Source of the DNA: Acropora yongei
Taxonomy: Eukaryota; Cnidaria; Anthozoa; Scleractinia; Acroporidae
Direction of reading: 5' to 3'
Length of the DNA stretch: 37,500 bases
NCBI GenBank assembly: GCA_014634225.1
Contig: BLFN01000196.1
Location: 6,388,361-6,425,860 of the forward strand
Part shown: positions 1-11,428 of the stretch, one piece after another
Layout of the letters: each line of letters opens with the position of its first letter
Position numbering within the stretch: the first letter of the stretch is position 1
Notes under the pieces: generated by a model
Told to the model about the DNA's origin: nothing
The model's database searches: none
Seen by the model: the letters and a program-made list of their open reading frames with translations, nothing else
Made by a program: the position numbers and the translations under genes

Positions 1-1731
1 TATATAAACAAGGTATGAAACCTGGAGTTACGGACAGCGAATGTTCTGTCTTTGATTAGTATAATTAGAATTACTAACAACTACCTGTAACCTGCTCAAA
101 GCACGGGAAAAATCACGCACAAAGTGCCGGATTGCTTTTGGTTTTGCTTCTCATTGGTTAAAAACTGGCGCGTGATTTTCCAGACAGTAACTATGTAATT
201 ACTTTCGGCAGTTACTAGTCTCCTTCGCAGCCATCTTTAGGGATGTCACGCAACGCTCTCCTCCTTCCTTTCCCTGTCTGTATACAGGCACTTTTGGAAT
301 TTGTTGTTTCCGATCTCTGGGGTCTTTACCTATGAGCGTCTCTCCCCACCGCGTGGGTTTTGTTCACCTTTATTTTTGGTCTCTAGGGATTGCTAATTAA
401 TCTATATACCTACATTGCATAACCAAGTGCGAATCAGCTGGGTCTACGGTTAGAGGCAAGGAATCAGTAGAAACCAAACAGCTTTCGTTGACTTGTTTCA
501 GCCGACGTTATCAGGAAAACGAAGGAATTGGTTGGAACATCATGCTGAGATCCATCATTTTGAAGAAATGTACATTGAAAAAAGATAATGTTTAATCTTA
601 AAAACAATAAAAGTCATCAAACAAGTTAACCCCAATAGCAAAGGCCAAATAGAAGACAAAACAACTAATTCTCCTGTGACTTAATTTTGGACCGATTTTC
701 CAAAGGTTACCTCTTTCAGATCCTCTGCCTTTTGTGAATGATCAACAAAGCTTACCTTTGCCGGCGGTCTTAAAGACTTTACCGCTAAAATCGCCTCGGA
801 ACATTAAGTTTCTAACACTAATGGCAGGTCATTTATGCTCTTAAAAAAAGCTTTAGAAGATAGGAGAAGAAATTTCACAATAGGTTAATGACGGAGTTCA
901 CCTTCTGTGACAGATTTTTTGGGAAAAGAAATACTTTCAAACGTCCTTTAGACATTTAACGTCAAAATCGCGTGCGTGAGGTCAATATCCAGGGTCTTTC
1001 AGGCTTTCAAAATCCTGGCAAAAATCAATGGATGGTTTTTTTAACATTCACTTCTCTCACATATCTTTGATTTTTTTTTTACAACCGATGATTGATAAAC
1101 ATTCCCATGTTTGCAGAAAGGATTTTTCATTTATTCTGGCTAGAATTTTTTTTTTTGAGAAAAGGTATTCAAAGCATATTATTGGGTTTCAAAATATATA
1201 GGGCCTCTCAGTTCGTTGGAATAAAATAGCGTCCTAAAGAGCTTTCTTGTGTTTTATTCCTGTTCGTGGCAGTTCAAGCGTGATATTGTTTTAAATAACA
1301 ATAAGCAGTAGGCTTTACGTAAAATATAAGAAACGGTTCATTCGGATGGTAACTAACGCGGTTAGTTTTCGTAACTGAAAAGCTCAGGTAGGTGCAGTCA
1401 AACTTGATCTTAAGCAGGTTTCGAGTTATTTTCAAAATGCAATTCGCTGTAAAGATTAAAAGAAAAAATGGGATTTTCAAGGTTTTATTATCATTGTGGT
1501 TGCTTTCAAAATGTGATACGTTTTGTTATGACTTCTGAATCAATAAACATTAACCTAGCTCACGGTGAAGGGGCCAAGAGACAATTGCAAGTCTAACGTT
1601 TCACAGACCTCGTACATGCAGTTAACAACATTCTGCGACTTCACTATTTACCAATCGTTCGAAAACTGAACTTGCTTCTTGATTTTAAAAACCGCAGAGC
1701 AGATTGAATTGACTTGATTGGAGTTGCAAAG
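1..1731. other. Intergenic, no supported gene
   Basis: AT-rich sequence with poly-T tracts near 1070 and 1150. Open frames are short and show no recognisable domain or splice-bounded coding exon on either strand. I see nothing I can name here. Confidence 0.5.
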
Positions 1732-1813
1732 ATGGCCCCACCGGTAGAAGGCGTATCATTCAAGAGGACATCGACGGAGCCAAACGATAATGTTGTTCGT
1801 TCACAAAATAGAG
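1732..1813 (+). CDS. Possible orphan first coding exon (unidentified)
   Basis: An ATG at 1732, preceded by CAAAG, opens 27 codons beginning MAPPVEGVSF. The frame runs to a good donor, GAG|GTAAGC, leaving phase 1. The peptide is polar and I do not recognise it. No following exon is evident. It cannot be joined in frame to gene A: the acceptor-like AG at 10814 leads into an in-frame stop at 10832-10834, the AG at 10884 is in the wrong phase, and gene A exon 2 needs phase 0. It may be the first exon of an unseen gene, a 5' leader with an upstream ORF, or chance. Confidence 0.2.
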
Positions 1814-4800
1814 GTAAGCCAGTTTGTTTTTAATGAAATTAAAGGCCTTTAGTCATCGGAATGAAGGTATTCGGTGGCTTTTAAATTCTCGTTGCGGTCG
1901 AGTTCACACATGCAAGAAACCAATGAGGCCGCAAAAATGGCGTCATACAAGTCAATTGGACAGAACAATGATTGCGTCCAAAGTAAGGCCAAAGTCTAAT
2001 CCAGGGACAAAGGCTGCTATTTTCAGAAAGGGACACAATGGCATTCTAACCGCTCAAACCGCTTCTATATTTTTTTTATCTGATTAATTATTACGCATAC
2101 TGAGCAATGTATCCTAGTGGATATGTGGAGAGCTTGTGTAAACGGCTGGTCATGTGTTTGACGACGTCAATGTTGTGGGTTTCATTTTGACCCGACTGAT
2201 GAGAATTTTGCCCCCCATCGAAATTAGCCAATTGTGCTGAAATATATTCGCTATTCAATAGATTATGTACGGTATTTTACTTGTATTCCAAACAAGTAGA
2301 GCATACTTCTTCGAGAAATGATGTTAGCTCTTGGAATCAATTTGTGTAAACGAAATGTGCGAATTACTTGAGGAGCCAGGTCGACTGAATAGGCTTTGCA
2401 AAAACTTATTAGATGTTCGTGACTTAGGGCGTGTATAATATTCTATTGCATAGCTTGATTTGAAATAATTTAAGTCAATCAAAATTAGTCCTAAAAAAGA
2501 CATCGGTCTTTGAGCTTTGAGCATATACTTGAAAGAGAAAACCTATGCGCACACACATACTGTATAGCTAGAGCTACCGTACGTCACAGACAGACTTGAT
2601 TAAATCCAGAAGATTTGATTTATCAAGTTTGTCAACAAGCGTCAAAATGATATCATCAGAAGATTACAAAAGTTACGTTCTCAGTTCCAGCGTTCGTTAT
2701 ATTCGTTCGGCTTCATAATCTCCTTTCGGTGATATTATGATGACCTTTCTAATTCGTTTGACAGACCGCGTGCTTTTGTGTATCACTTTCCTACCAACAC
2801 AGCACCATAGTTATTTTTTAAACTAAACCCAACATTCGTTTCAACTGAATCCAGCTTATACTCTTGCGGGATGTTCAGTTGCGTTCAGACTACGACAAGC
2901 AAGTGCTGCCACACGAAACACACCGAGCTGGTACTACACGCACAAGCCGCATAGCTACTCGCATATCAAAGTCTTCTTCGAGTCATCTTCCTTAGATCTG
3001 AAATTTGTGGCTATTCAGTGCTGCTTACACCCAGCAGTTTTTCTTTTTCCGAGTCAACCGCGAGACATTTTGCTGGAGAGGGTATGCCTTGCGTTGCCTG
3101 TCAGTGTCTTGGTGTCCATACTGGGGTTGCAGTTATGTAGTCGCAAGTACTAAATGCAGATTTCGTTTACTTAAACAAATCGCTATTATGGCTCGTCTTT
3201 TTCAAGTTAACCCACAGAACGAGGCCAGTTTGCCACCAATTTTATTTCCTCAGCTTCTATCAATTATCTTCTCGTTTGTTACCTTTCTTACCCCTGGAAC
3301 CCAAACATTGTTAAGAAAATTCTTCCGTATATTTGATGATGGAAAGAAACCACCACGTGACTAATCTCGGTTTGTTTCCTTCAGATGATATCCTTGATAT
3401 ATCGTATGCAACGTTGGACGTATGCACTGTTCCAGAATGCCTCTTGCAATTGTTTGTATCCTGTCTCGTATATCAGTAAGCATCCGGCCGAGAAAAAAAC
3501 AACAAATTCGCTACCGTTTCGTTCGCTTGAATCGATTCCATTCAAAAGAACTGAAGGGATTTCACCTTTGAGAAAATGACCAAAGAATTTTTATGGGAAT
3601 TTGTCCAGTAGCTTATTCAGCAGTTAACATTGGACATAGCGCTTTCACCATACCTGTTTATCTCGTCTCTCAATTCTTGGGTCAGTCTTAAGCATAAAGG
3701 TCATATACACGTTGACGAAATACATAATGCAATATCCAGTTTGTTACGCTTCTGACTAATTGATTCCCATGGAGTAGACGTCAATCGTCGCATCGAGATT
3801 ACACGGGACATGGCCAAAAGATCGTGGCACATACCGTTGAACATTGGTTCCAAACCGATGGCTCCGAAAGTAAGACAGGGCAGCAATCTTTGAGCTGAGA
3901 GATGCCCTCAAGGCGAAGACAGCGATATATTTCTTTTCACATGGGATTAGAACTTAGGTCTCGTGAAAAAAAGTTGGTAATTCTCTTGTGTCAGTTCGAA
4001 GGTGACATTAAAAGAAATATGAAAACCCAGTTAACTTCGTTGACATAAAAAAATATTTAATATTTCAGAGGCATACCTTGGATGCAGATTTCGTTGCTTT
4101 TCTGTCCAATGAACCAACCTACATATGATCGCACCGCCCAATGGGCTTTCAAATAGTGCAGACAATGCAAAGACGAATAGGCAAAAACATAACATACTTC
4201 AGCTCTCTCAAGACTACCATATCATTATAACCGCTTCCAAAAGTGTTGTCCATTTTCTTCCTGAAGAGTTATATGATTAGTAAGAGACGACAAATAAAAA
4301 TAAAAAATCGCCGGGCTACGGACAACTCGTAAAAAAGAAGGAAAGGAAAGAGAGTGAGGAAAGTTGCTGGTTTATAAAACAAGTTTCACTCCATCAGACA
4401 TCGGAAATCGAAGTTTATTTGATCTTCGTGATTGAAGGATTGCTTCACTCCGTCATCTGCTACTGAGCCACCGAAGATCAATCAAGTCTGAATCAAGCGA
4501 AGATCACGCTGCCCGCATCAAATCGCAAAGTTAACTCACGACGAATAGATACGTGCACAAAGCTACGAGGACTTTAACTGTACGGTCGAGGTTCTTTGTC
4601 AAACAAAAAAAAAATCGCTACAGTTATTCTTTCCAGTCTAAAAATAGACAACGATTACGTAACTACAGACCGCGTGACTTCCTTAACGCCCTCGTGATAG
4701 GTTCGTGCTTTAGATAACATAACATAAAGGCGATTCGACAACATAAGCAACTATCTTGCATAGGTTTTTCTTTTCTTCAAATGAATCAGTTGATCATTGA

Positions 4801-7800
4801 CTTTTTAGGTCATTTCGGTCAGACTCGCCGCACCGGAGTTTGCGACAATATGAGACCATTCGTCTGGATGACGGTAGCATTTTCGAGGGGGGAGGACTGT
4901 TGTTCATTAACGGGCCAAACGTCGACAAAGAAGAATACTGCATTATTATTAACCGGTGAATCATAGTCCAGTCCGGAGTTCAATCGATTGGGTATTGTGT
5001 GTCAATACTAACCCATTGTGCAGGAAGACAGATCTCCATTCCAGTGTAAGTGGTTCGCTATTTGTTCAACTGGGTCCATCTAGTACAACAAGTCTGCTTT
5101 TCGGTTGAATTGAATTTCTTTGGGTGTATAGGATGGTTAACTCGCTCTCGACTAAGCTAGAAGGTGAGTGAAAATCTTATATCTCATATTCCTGCAAAGA
5201 CCAAATCACCTGAAAAATTGGCAAAAATCGGTTTTGTGATCATGAGTGACAGACATCTTGTTTTGTTTGAGGGTCCATATCAAAATCTCTTCACTTCGGC
5301 CGCTGAACATGTAGTGCTTAGATGATTAAGACGTAGCATTTATTTATTTATATTATTTTATTAGCAAACACTAATATGCAAACATTGTCGGTTATATTAT
5401 TGACGTCGACATTTTTGTTGCATACTCTTGTCTTGAGTCAATTTCTTCAGGGATACGGTCAATTGATGCAGTTTATCTCGTGATGTCCTACACTGTATTT
5501 TAAGAGTCGAATCCTTGGTAGTTGCCATTTTTGTTCACCACAACCAGTCTCCATGCATATCTACGGGAAACAACAACCTTTGACCTAAAATTCACCAGTC
5601 GTTATCCCAGGCAAAGTTCATACAAGAGGCCATATCAGCGTCGGTCATGCCACTGGTAACTTTGAAATGAAGTGTGAGGTGACGGGAAAGGCTAAGCAAA
5701 CATATAACATTCTCTTATCTGCATCTGGGGATTTATTGCGAAGTAAACAAATAAAAATAAGACAAATCAAGAAGCAACGAGGCATTAGAGGAAACGTTTT
5801 TTCACGAGGCCTTTGCAAATTTATCGATTAAGGAGGATCAGCTTTTTTCAAGATTTCCGGTCAGAGAGAAAGACCCCAGGTCTACGTAGGATTAAGTGAA
5901 ATAAAATCCTTATAGGTTTTTTTTTAAGAGTGATAAATAGGCCGGTGATACTGTTCTTAACTACATCGCTGCTCATTGGAAACTAGAAATCTAATTTTGG
6001 TTTCAACTTCCTTGAAGAAAGCAACATAAGGTAATACCGATTGAAAAGCTGAAATACTGGAATCATTCAGTCATTTCTCGCACTTAGGCATTGTTTTCCC
6101 GGAAAAAAAATGCTGAAACTCTCATACCAGAGACTCAGTCGATGGGTTGCTCGTCAGCGACGTGTTCACAATTAACAACTTCAAAGTTGTCAGTTCTATG
6201 TCAGTTTTGGATCTTGTGGGTCAGGTCTAGTTTAAAGAGACTTCGGTGTCCCTTTGTATGAGATCAGCTGATCAAGAAATTAGAGAAAACGGTTTGATAA
6301 TCAAATGTGAAAAGAGAGGTAGTGCCGAGGAAAGACAGTGATGTTCGTTTCCACAATTTTTACACTGCGAGTTAAAATAGCTTTAAAAAAGCAGATTGAA
6401 ATTGGTTTATTTCACAGCCACATGTCAATTTTCTATCAGCATTGTCCTTCTTCCAACGTAGACACCGCCAGAGCACAAGGACTCCTATAGAGGTCAGAGG
6501 AGTCACGATTGACAGATTTTATTTTCCTCACTAGGAGGCTGAAAAAGTGAATGGCGAAGTTGTGAGGAGTCAACGATTGCAATTTATCACGTGACAACAA
6601 AAAGAATTAGGGCATTCTATTCTATTCTAATTCACCTTTGGTCTAGGTTCATTGTTATCAAAAGTGTTAAAGGAAGATAATTTGTAGATTCGTCGGGTCG
6701 GTTGGGTACTTAAATTCGCAACGATGTTTGGCAATGTTCAAGCCAAAGTGACAAATTCAAGCAGTATTCTTTTATACTTTGGAGATCACGATTTTTTCTA
6801 GACACGCCTCACCTAGCTTTCCGCGGGCAAAGGTCATTATTTAAAGGTCGCCCCGCTTCTCAAATCTGTGCTGACCTTTTCTGACTTTCTCATTTCTCGA
6901 CGACCCATTTCAGCTGCCCTTTGTTTCAGTTGCAAACCATTCCTTGGCACCAGGCCATTAAAAGGATGTAAAAGGATGGCAATAATAAAAGGAAATAATA
7001 ATGACATCGACTGGCAAACTCATTTCCATGTAAATGGTCGCGCCCTAAAACTCTTTTTGAATCAAAACACACAGCATCCCAAAAATGAGCTAGTCAATTC
7101 AAATAATCTGTGAATGGAAGACAGTTTCTTTTGAAGCTTAAATATTTAATTCAAAGGAACAGTTACAACAATCCTAGCCCTAAAAGATGTTGACTCTAAT
7201 GGGTGCTTGCTATTTTCTGAAAGGCCCATTTCATTGGTGTTTTGGTCGTGTTTCATCATCCGACTTATCTTTGAATCCTTAATTCATTCCGATTTCGAAA
7301 TCTCTCTAACAAATTGTCATCGTTGTTTAAAGTCATCTTGTAAATTGGATTATACTTCATAGTTTCTGCTTTTATTAAGATATATTGAAAGGATAACTCG
7401 ACATCGATGAAAACAAAGCAGTATTGAACGGTTTCCTAAATAAAGAGTTGATTGCAGGTTTTATATAGGCATTTCCATCAAGCATCACTTGGCGTACCCT
7501 GAAGTAACGTCAATATATGACACGTACGAGTTTTCTGGTCTCGATAGACTCTTATCGTCTTCACAAGTCAACTCTAACATGGACACTCACACGTTAAGCG
7601 TAAGCCTTTCTGTCGTACATGTAATCCTTAACCGAAAAGCATATTGTCATGCACCTTGGCGTAAATTAGCTAGTCCCTTTCTTCGCCAAGAAAAGCACTG
7701 TAGCGCGATCGGTTGTTAAGATACAGTTCATTGATGGTCAAAAATCGAACAAGTCAAGAATATACTTCACTTCTTTCCCCAAGATTGCAACCACTGTTAC

Positions 7801-9919
7801 TCGTTCCTACACGCGCACCCTGGAATGTGTCGCATCCTTTTAAGTCTATTGAAATTGATTTGAAAGGTCCACCCTGTTCCTCTGGGTTCAGCCCCAACAG
7901 GTGAAATTTTGTCGATTCAAGACGCTGCCTTCCTACAATGACCAGCCAGTGCACTTTATCCCCCTACTTTATCAGGCTGATTACCAAGATATTCCTCCAG
8001 GATCTTAAAACCCGGCCCGCTCTACAAAACGTTCCGCATAATTTTCTGCTTTTTGTTCTCGTTCATCGTTCTCACACTGAAGTATTCGCAGTTTGTAAAC
8101 AATTTTCCCATTGACGCTTTTGTTATCATCATGGTCCCGCAGGCGGTCTTATTCTCTCACCTGCAAACAAAACAAAACAAAACAGCCTCTTGGAATTGTT
8201 TGGGCAAAAGTGCGTAATGACATTCTCTGACAAAAATTGTCTATTGGCCTACGTAAATTTTAGTTGTTGATTGTCCACAGAGAGGTCTCAATCGGTTTCA
8301 AACAGCTTTCAAAACTGATTTTACGAGGGAGGGGAAAATAAGCCATAATTTCAGGGCCTGTTCTCTTGTGACGTTAGAGTTGTTCGTAGAAGCGCCTAGA
8401 GTTTTGAAGTAATTGTTTTTGACAACCCATATTGGAGCGGGCGCTCAAGGAAACGATGACTCAATTGGCTAATCTGCCGCCGCGGATACATAAGTAAATT
8501 ACCCAAATTTCAGTCAAGGGGCCATTTCGTGTTGTGGCCTGTTTGTTTGTTAATGCATTTCCATACTTCACTGACGTCTGCCTGTCTCGCCATCTCGCTG
8601 CAGTACCTTCCCTTGGAACTATACTTGCATTTTTTGGTAGCTTAAGGGTCTCGTTACTTCTTGATCGTGCGGACGTTCCTTAGCGCATTTAAGATATATT
8701 TATACACGGTGTTGAACTGATAGCGATCGTCATTGATCAGTTGTTGACGATAATTCATTATAAATGTTTATTGCAGTGGTTTTAACCTTGATATACTAAG
8801 TCAGGTATTTTAGCCAGTATTTCAGACATCTTCAATAGCACCTCGCACAAATATTGGCGAATTCGTCGCGTTTACATTATCGACCCCACTTTGTCACGAG
8901 ATTGGTTAAAAATAAAGCAATTTATTAAAGACTGGCTTATTACAGAAGCCACAAATTTAACAAAAATGTCAAAATTAATATTTCACGCTCCAACGAGTTG
9001 AGAAAAAAAGGCTTGGGCAAACCGACTTGACTGGACCGGTTTGCATCCTTTAAAATTGACGCTTGGAAACAGACAAATTCTCAAGGTTTGTTATATTTGG
9101 CTCTCCGATAAAGGAAAGAGTCAACGACAGAATGATGAATTGTTGCCCTTCAATTTACGTTCAATTGCGGACGGTATCGCTCTTACCATTAAAGTCCGGC
9201 GTCAGAATAGAATATTTTCATCCAAGTAAGTACGTATTCTGAAGTACACACTATATTTAGCGCCATCTAAAATTTTAGGCCATGCCAACATCAGAAGAAG
9301 TGAAGAAATTAAAGTTATATCGAATCGTCCATTTCTCGTTGTAACATTCTGCTGTTTTTTGTATTGCCAGACATGACATCGTGATATGTCCACTCGATAA
9401 CTATTGCAAAAAAAGTTAATAAATAAAGTAGAAACGTTTTTATGACGTCGTTTCGACATCGTCGTTTTCACGTCATACCTAGATAAATAACTGATAAATT
9501 TTCATAAACATGCTATAAAAAATCAGTACAATAGCCAACGCGAGTTTCAATAAAGACGATCAAACACTCAGATAAGTTACCTCTTGTGCTGTGATTTATA
9601 ATTTCCCCACGTTTTCTTTGTCCAATGATATCATCACTATAACCCGTCAAAAGATCCTCTAATCGACCCTTGAATTAAACGACTGTGTTAATACTGCTTT
9701 GGTAGTTTATTTTTTAAACCCATTTGCCTTTATCTGAAATCGATACTTTTTGTCGACTCCTGTTTGAAGAGCCGTATCTTTAATTAATTCCTTGCTCTAG
9801 GAACTAGAATCCTGTTTACTTTCTATCTCGTTCTTTTCCCCGAGGAAACGTGCGAGAGGTGTATTGAGATGATGATGAAAAAAAAAATGAAATCAAGGAA
9901 TCCTGATTTCACCAGTATA
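1814..9919. other. 8.1-kb intergenic region, no supported gene
   Basis: This stretch contains only short ORFs lacking family motifs or convincing flanking splice sites. Minor features are an (AAAAC)n run at about 8165-8184 and a 32-bp imperfect palindrome at about 7838-7869 that makes both strands read similarly. It may hold distal regulatory DNA for gene A or decayed repeats, but nothing in it identifies either. Confidence 0.5.
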
Positions 9920-10216
9920 TAGCCTGCTATGCATTTTGATCGAGCTATGCATTTTGATCGAGCGAGCGCCATCTTGGATTCAAACTCGGAAAAGGCTTGG
10001 GGAGAGACAAAAATGCCTCCCAGGGAGTGGGAGTTAGCCTGAAAGGAGAAGTAACTGGGGAGGGGGGAGGGAAGGAAAAATACCTTTTTTTCATTTTTCC
10101 TCACCCCCTCCCCACCCACTTTTCCGCCCCCTCCTCACCCACTTTTCCCAAGCCAACATGGCGGCGAATTTACGATCGCGAGCGAAAACGAAAACGCCCG
10201 CACTGCAGGCTAACCA
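9920..10216. repeat. Fold-back repeat element with internal tandem repeats
   Basis: The ends are inverted: AGCCTGC at about 9921 pairs with GCAGGCT at about 10205, and the blocks GCGCCATCTTGG (left) and CCAACATGGCGGC (right) also pair imperfectly. Within it, an 18-bp unit starting GCTATGCATTTTG is tandemly doubled from 9926 to about 9961. A G-rich strip (10057-10075) is followed by a C-rich repeat of roughly 20 bp containing CACCCACTTTTCC (about 10100-10148). It resembles a degenerate non-autonomous DNA transposon and lies about 730 bp upstream of the gene A start codon. Boundaries are approximate. Confidence 0.5.
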
Positions 10217-10945
10217 GTATATAACATGAAGACAGAATTGCTCGATGAAGTTCTTGCAAGAATTGTTTAAACGAAATAGCACGATCTCTGTATACGTATG
10301 AACCTGTGGCCTCATGTTCGTCCTGTCGTCTCTAGCACGTGATGATTGGAAGATCATTGCATGCGTGGGCAATTTTTTCTTTTGCTTTGCCCTTGGTTGT
10401 CCTCCATTTCTAAGTTATTAATTTATATTATTTTGCTGTCAATCAATGTTACGTAATGTTTTTCTCTCAATTTGTTCTATTTCTCGACCAATTAACATTC
10501 AGTTCATTCGCCACGCGGAAAGAAATATAATTGGTTGTTAACTCCCAACCCTCATAAACGCCCTACGACCTCCTCGGTATTCCTTTTGTTCGTTAGCTGG
10601 CAACCGTGTTGTATTTTCAGCCCGCAGTCGACCTAATAGATCAGTTAAACACTCACTGAATCAAGGGAAGGGATAAAATTCCTCGCACTTGGATTTACGA
10701 GGATTTTTGGGCCGACATAAGTAGGATTTCGGCTTCCGAGTTTAGATCAAGATCGGTTTTCTCATTTCCTACGTCTGCTTGCTTCATCGTAAACATTGTG
10801 TTTCTATTGCGTAGAAGAATTTGGGAGTTTGTAACGATCAAATTTCACATTTTCTGGCCGGCTTTTGCTGGAAAATTTATCCAGTAGTAGCCTCTCAACA
10901 AAAAGAGCTCTCATCGGATCCTACAAGGACCGAGCGCAGTCTAAA
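10217..10945 (+). promoter_or_regulatory. Upstream/5' leader region of gene A
   Basis: This should contain the promoter and 5' UTR of the first ligase gene, but I see no unambiguous TATA box or initiator. AG dinucleotides after pyrimidine-rich runs at 10620 (TATTTTCAG) and 10814 (TATTGCGTAG) could be acceptors of a leader intron. An in-frame TAA at 10832-10834 closes the reading frame upstream of the chosen start. The type is assigned by position only. Confidence 0.35.
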
Positions 10946-11428
10946 ATGGAAGGGGAAAGTTCCGTGTCGACTCCGCGTGATGTCAAACTAGTTTTGGATA
11001 AGAGCGAAACAAATGCTAAAACCGACAAAAACGCTAAAGCTGCTGTACATTACACAGGTGAAGGTGTGGAGTCCAACGGAGAGATCTCTAGTAGCTCTGT
11101 CAAACAGACGCAACCAGTTGTAAATGGCCCGAACGGTGATTGCCAAAATGGTGTGTCGAAGGGTTCTTCAGGTGAGGACGGAATTGTGAAGCCTGCTCCC
11201 GCGGATTCAACGTGGACAGTTAAGGCTGATGGCGCAGTTCAACTGCTAATGGGATCTTCGGAAATTACTAGCCGTGTTCCCATAACCGTTGTGCAAGCCT
11301 TACAGTCGGCTGTTCGTGCATCTCCACAAAGAGTTGCTCTCGGTGTGAAAAGAAATGGAGATTGGGTGAAGTGGACTTACAAAGAATATTACGATTCAGT
11401 TTGTACTGCTGGCAAATCATTTATCAAG
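10946..11428 (+). CDS. ACSBG2-like: Gene A exon 1 (residues 1-161)
   Basis: Encodes the low-complexity leader and the start of the family core (APADSTW from residue 84, then [10 protein letters not shown]). It ends in phase 0 at ATCAAG|GTTTGT, the same junction as in gene B. A TTG-initiated extension back to 10865 is open but has no ATG. Confidence 0.88.

Noticed and set aside
7754..7954. Opposed ORFs sharing similar peptides on both strands
   Set aside because: The similarity is explained by an imperfect 32-bp DNA palindrome, not by two proteins.
10865..10945. 27-residue N-terminal extension of gene A beginning at TTG
   Set aside because: The first codon is TTG, not ATG. The first in-frame ATG is 10946 with a good initiation context, so the extension is treated as 5' UTR.
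1732..10945. Exon 1732-1813 as an alternative first exon of gene A
   Set aside because: Phase 1 at its donor cannot join exon 2 (phase 0). Candidate acceptors before 10946 give a stop (via 10814) or the wrong frame (via 10884).
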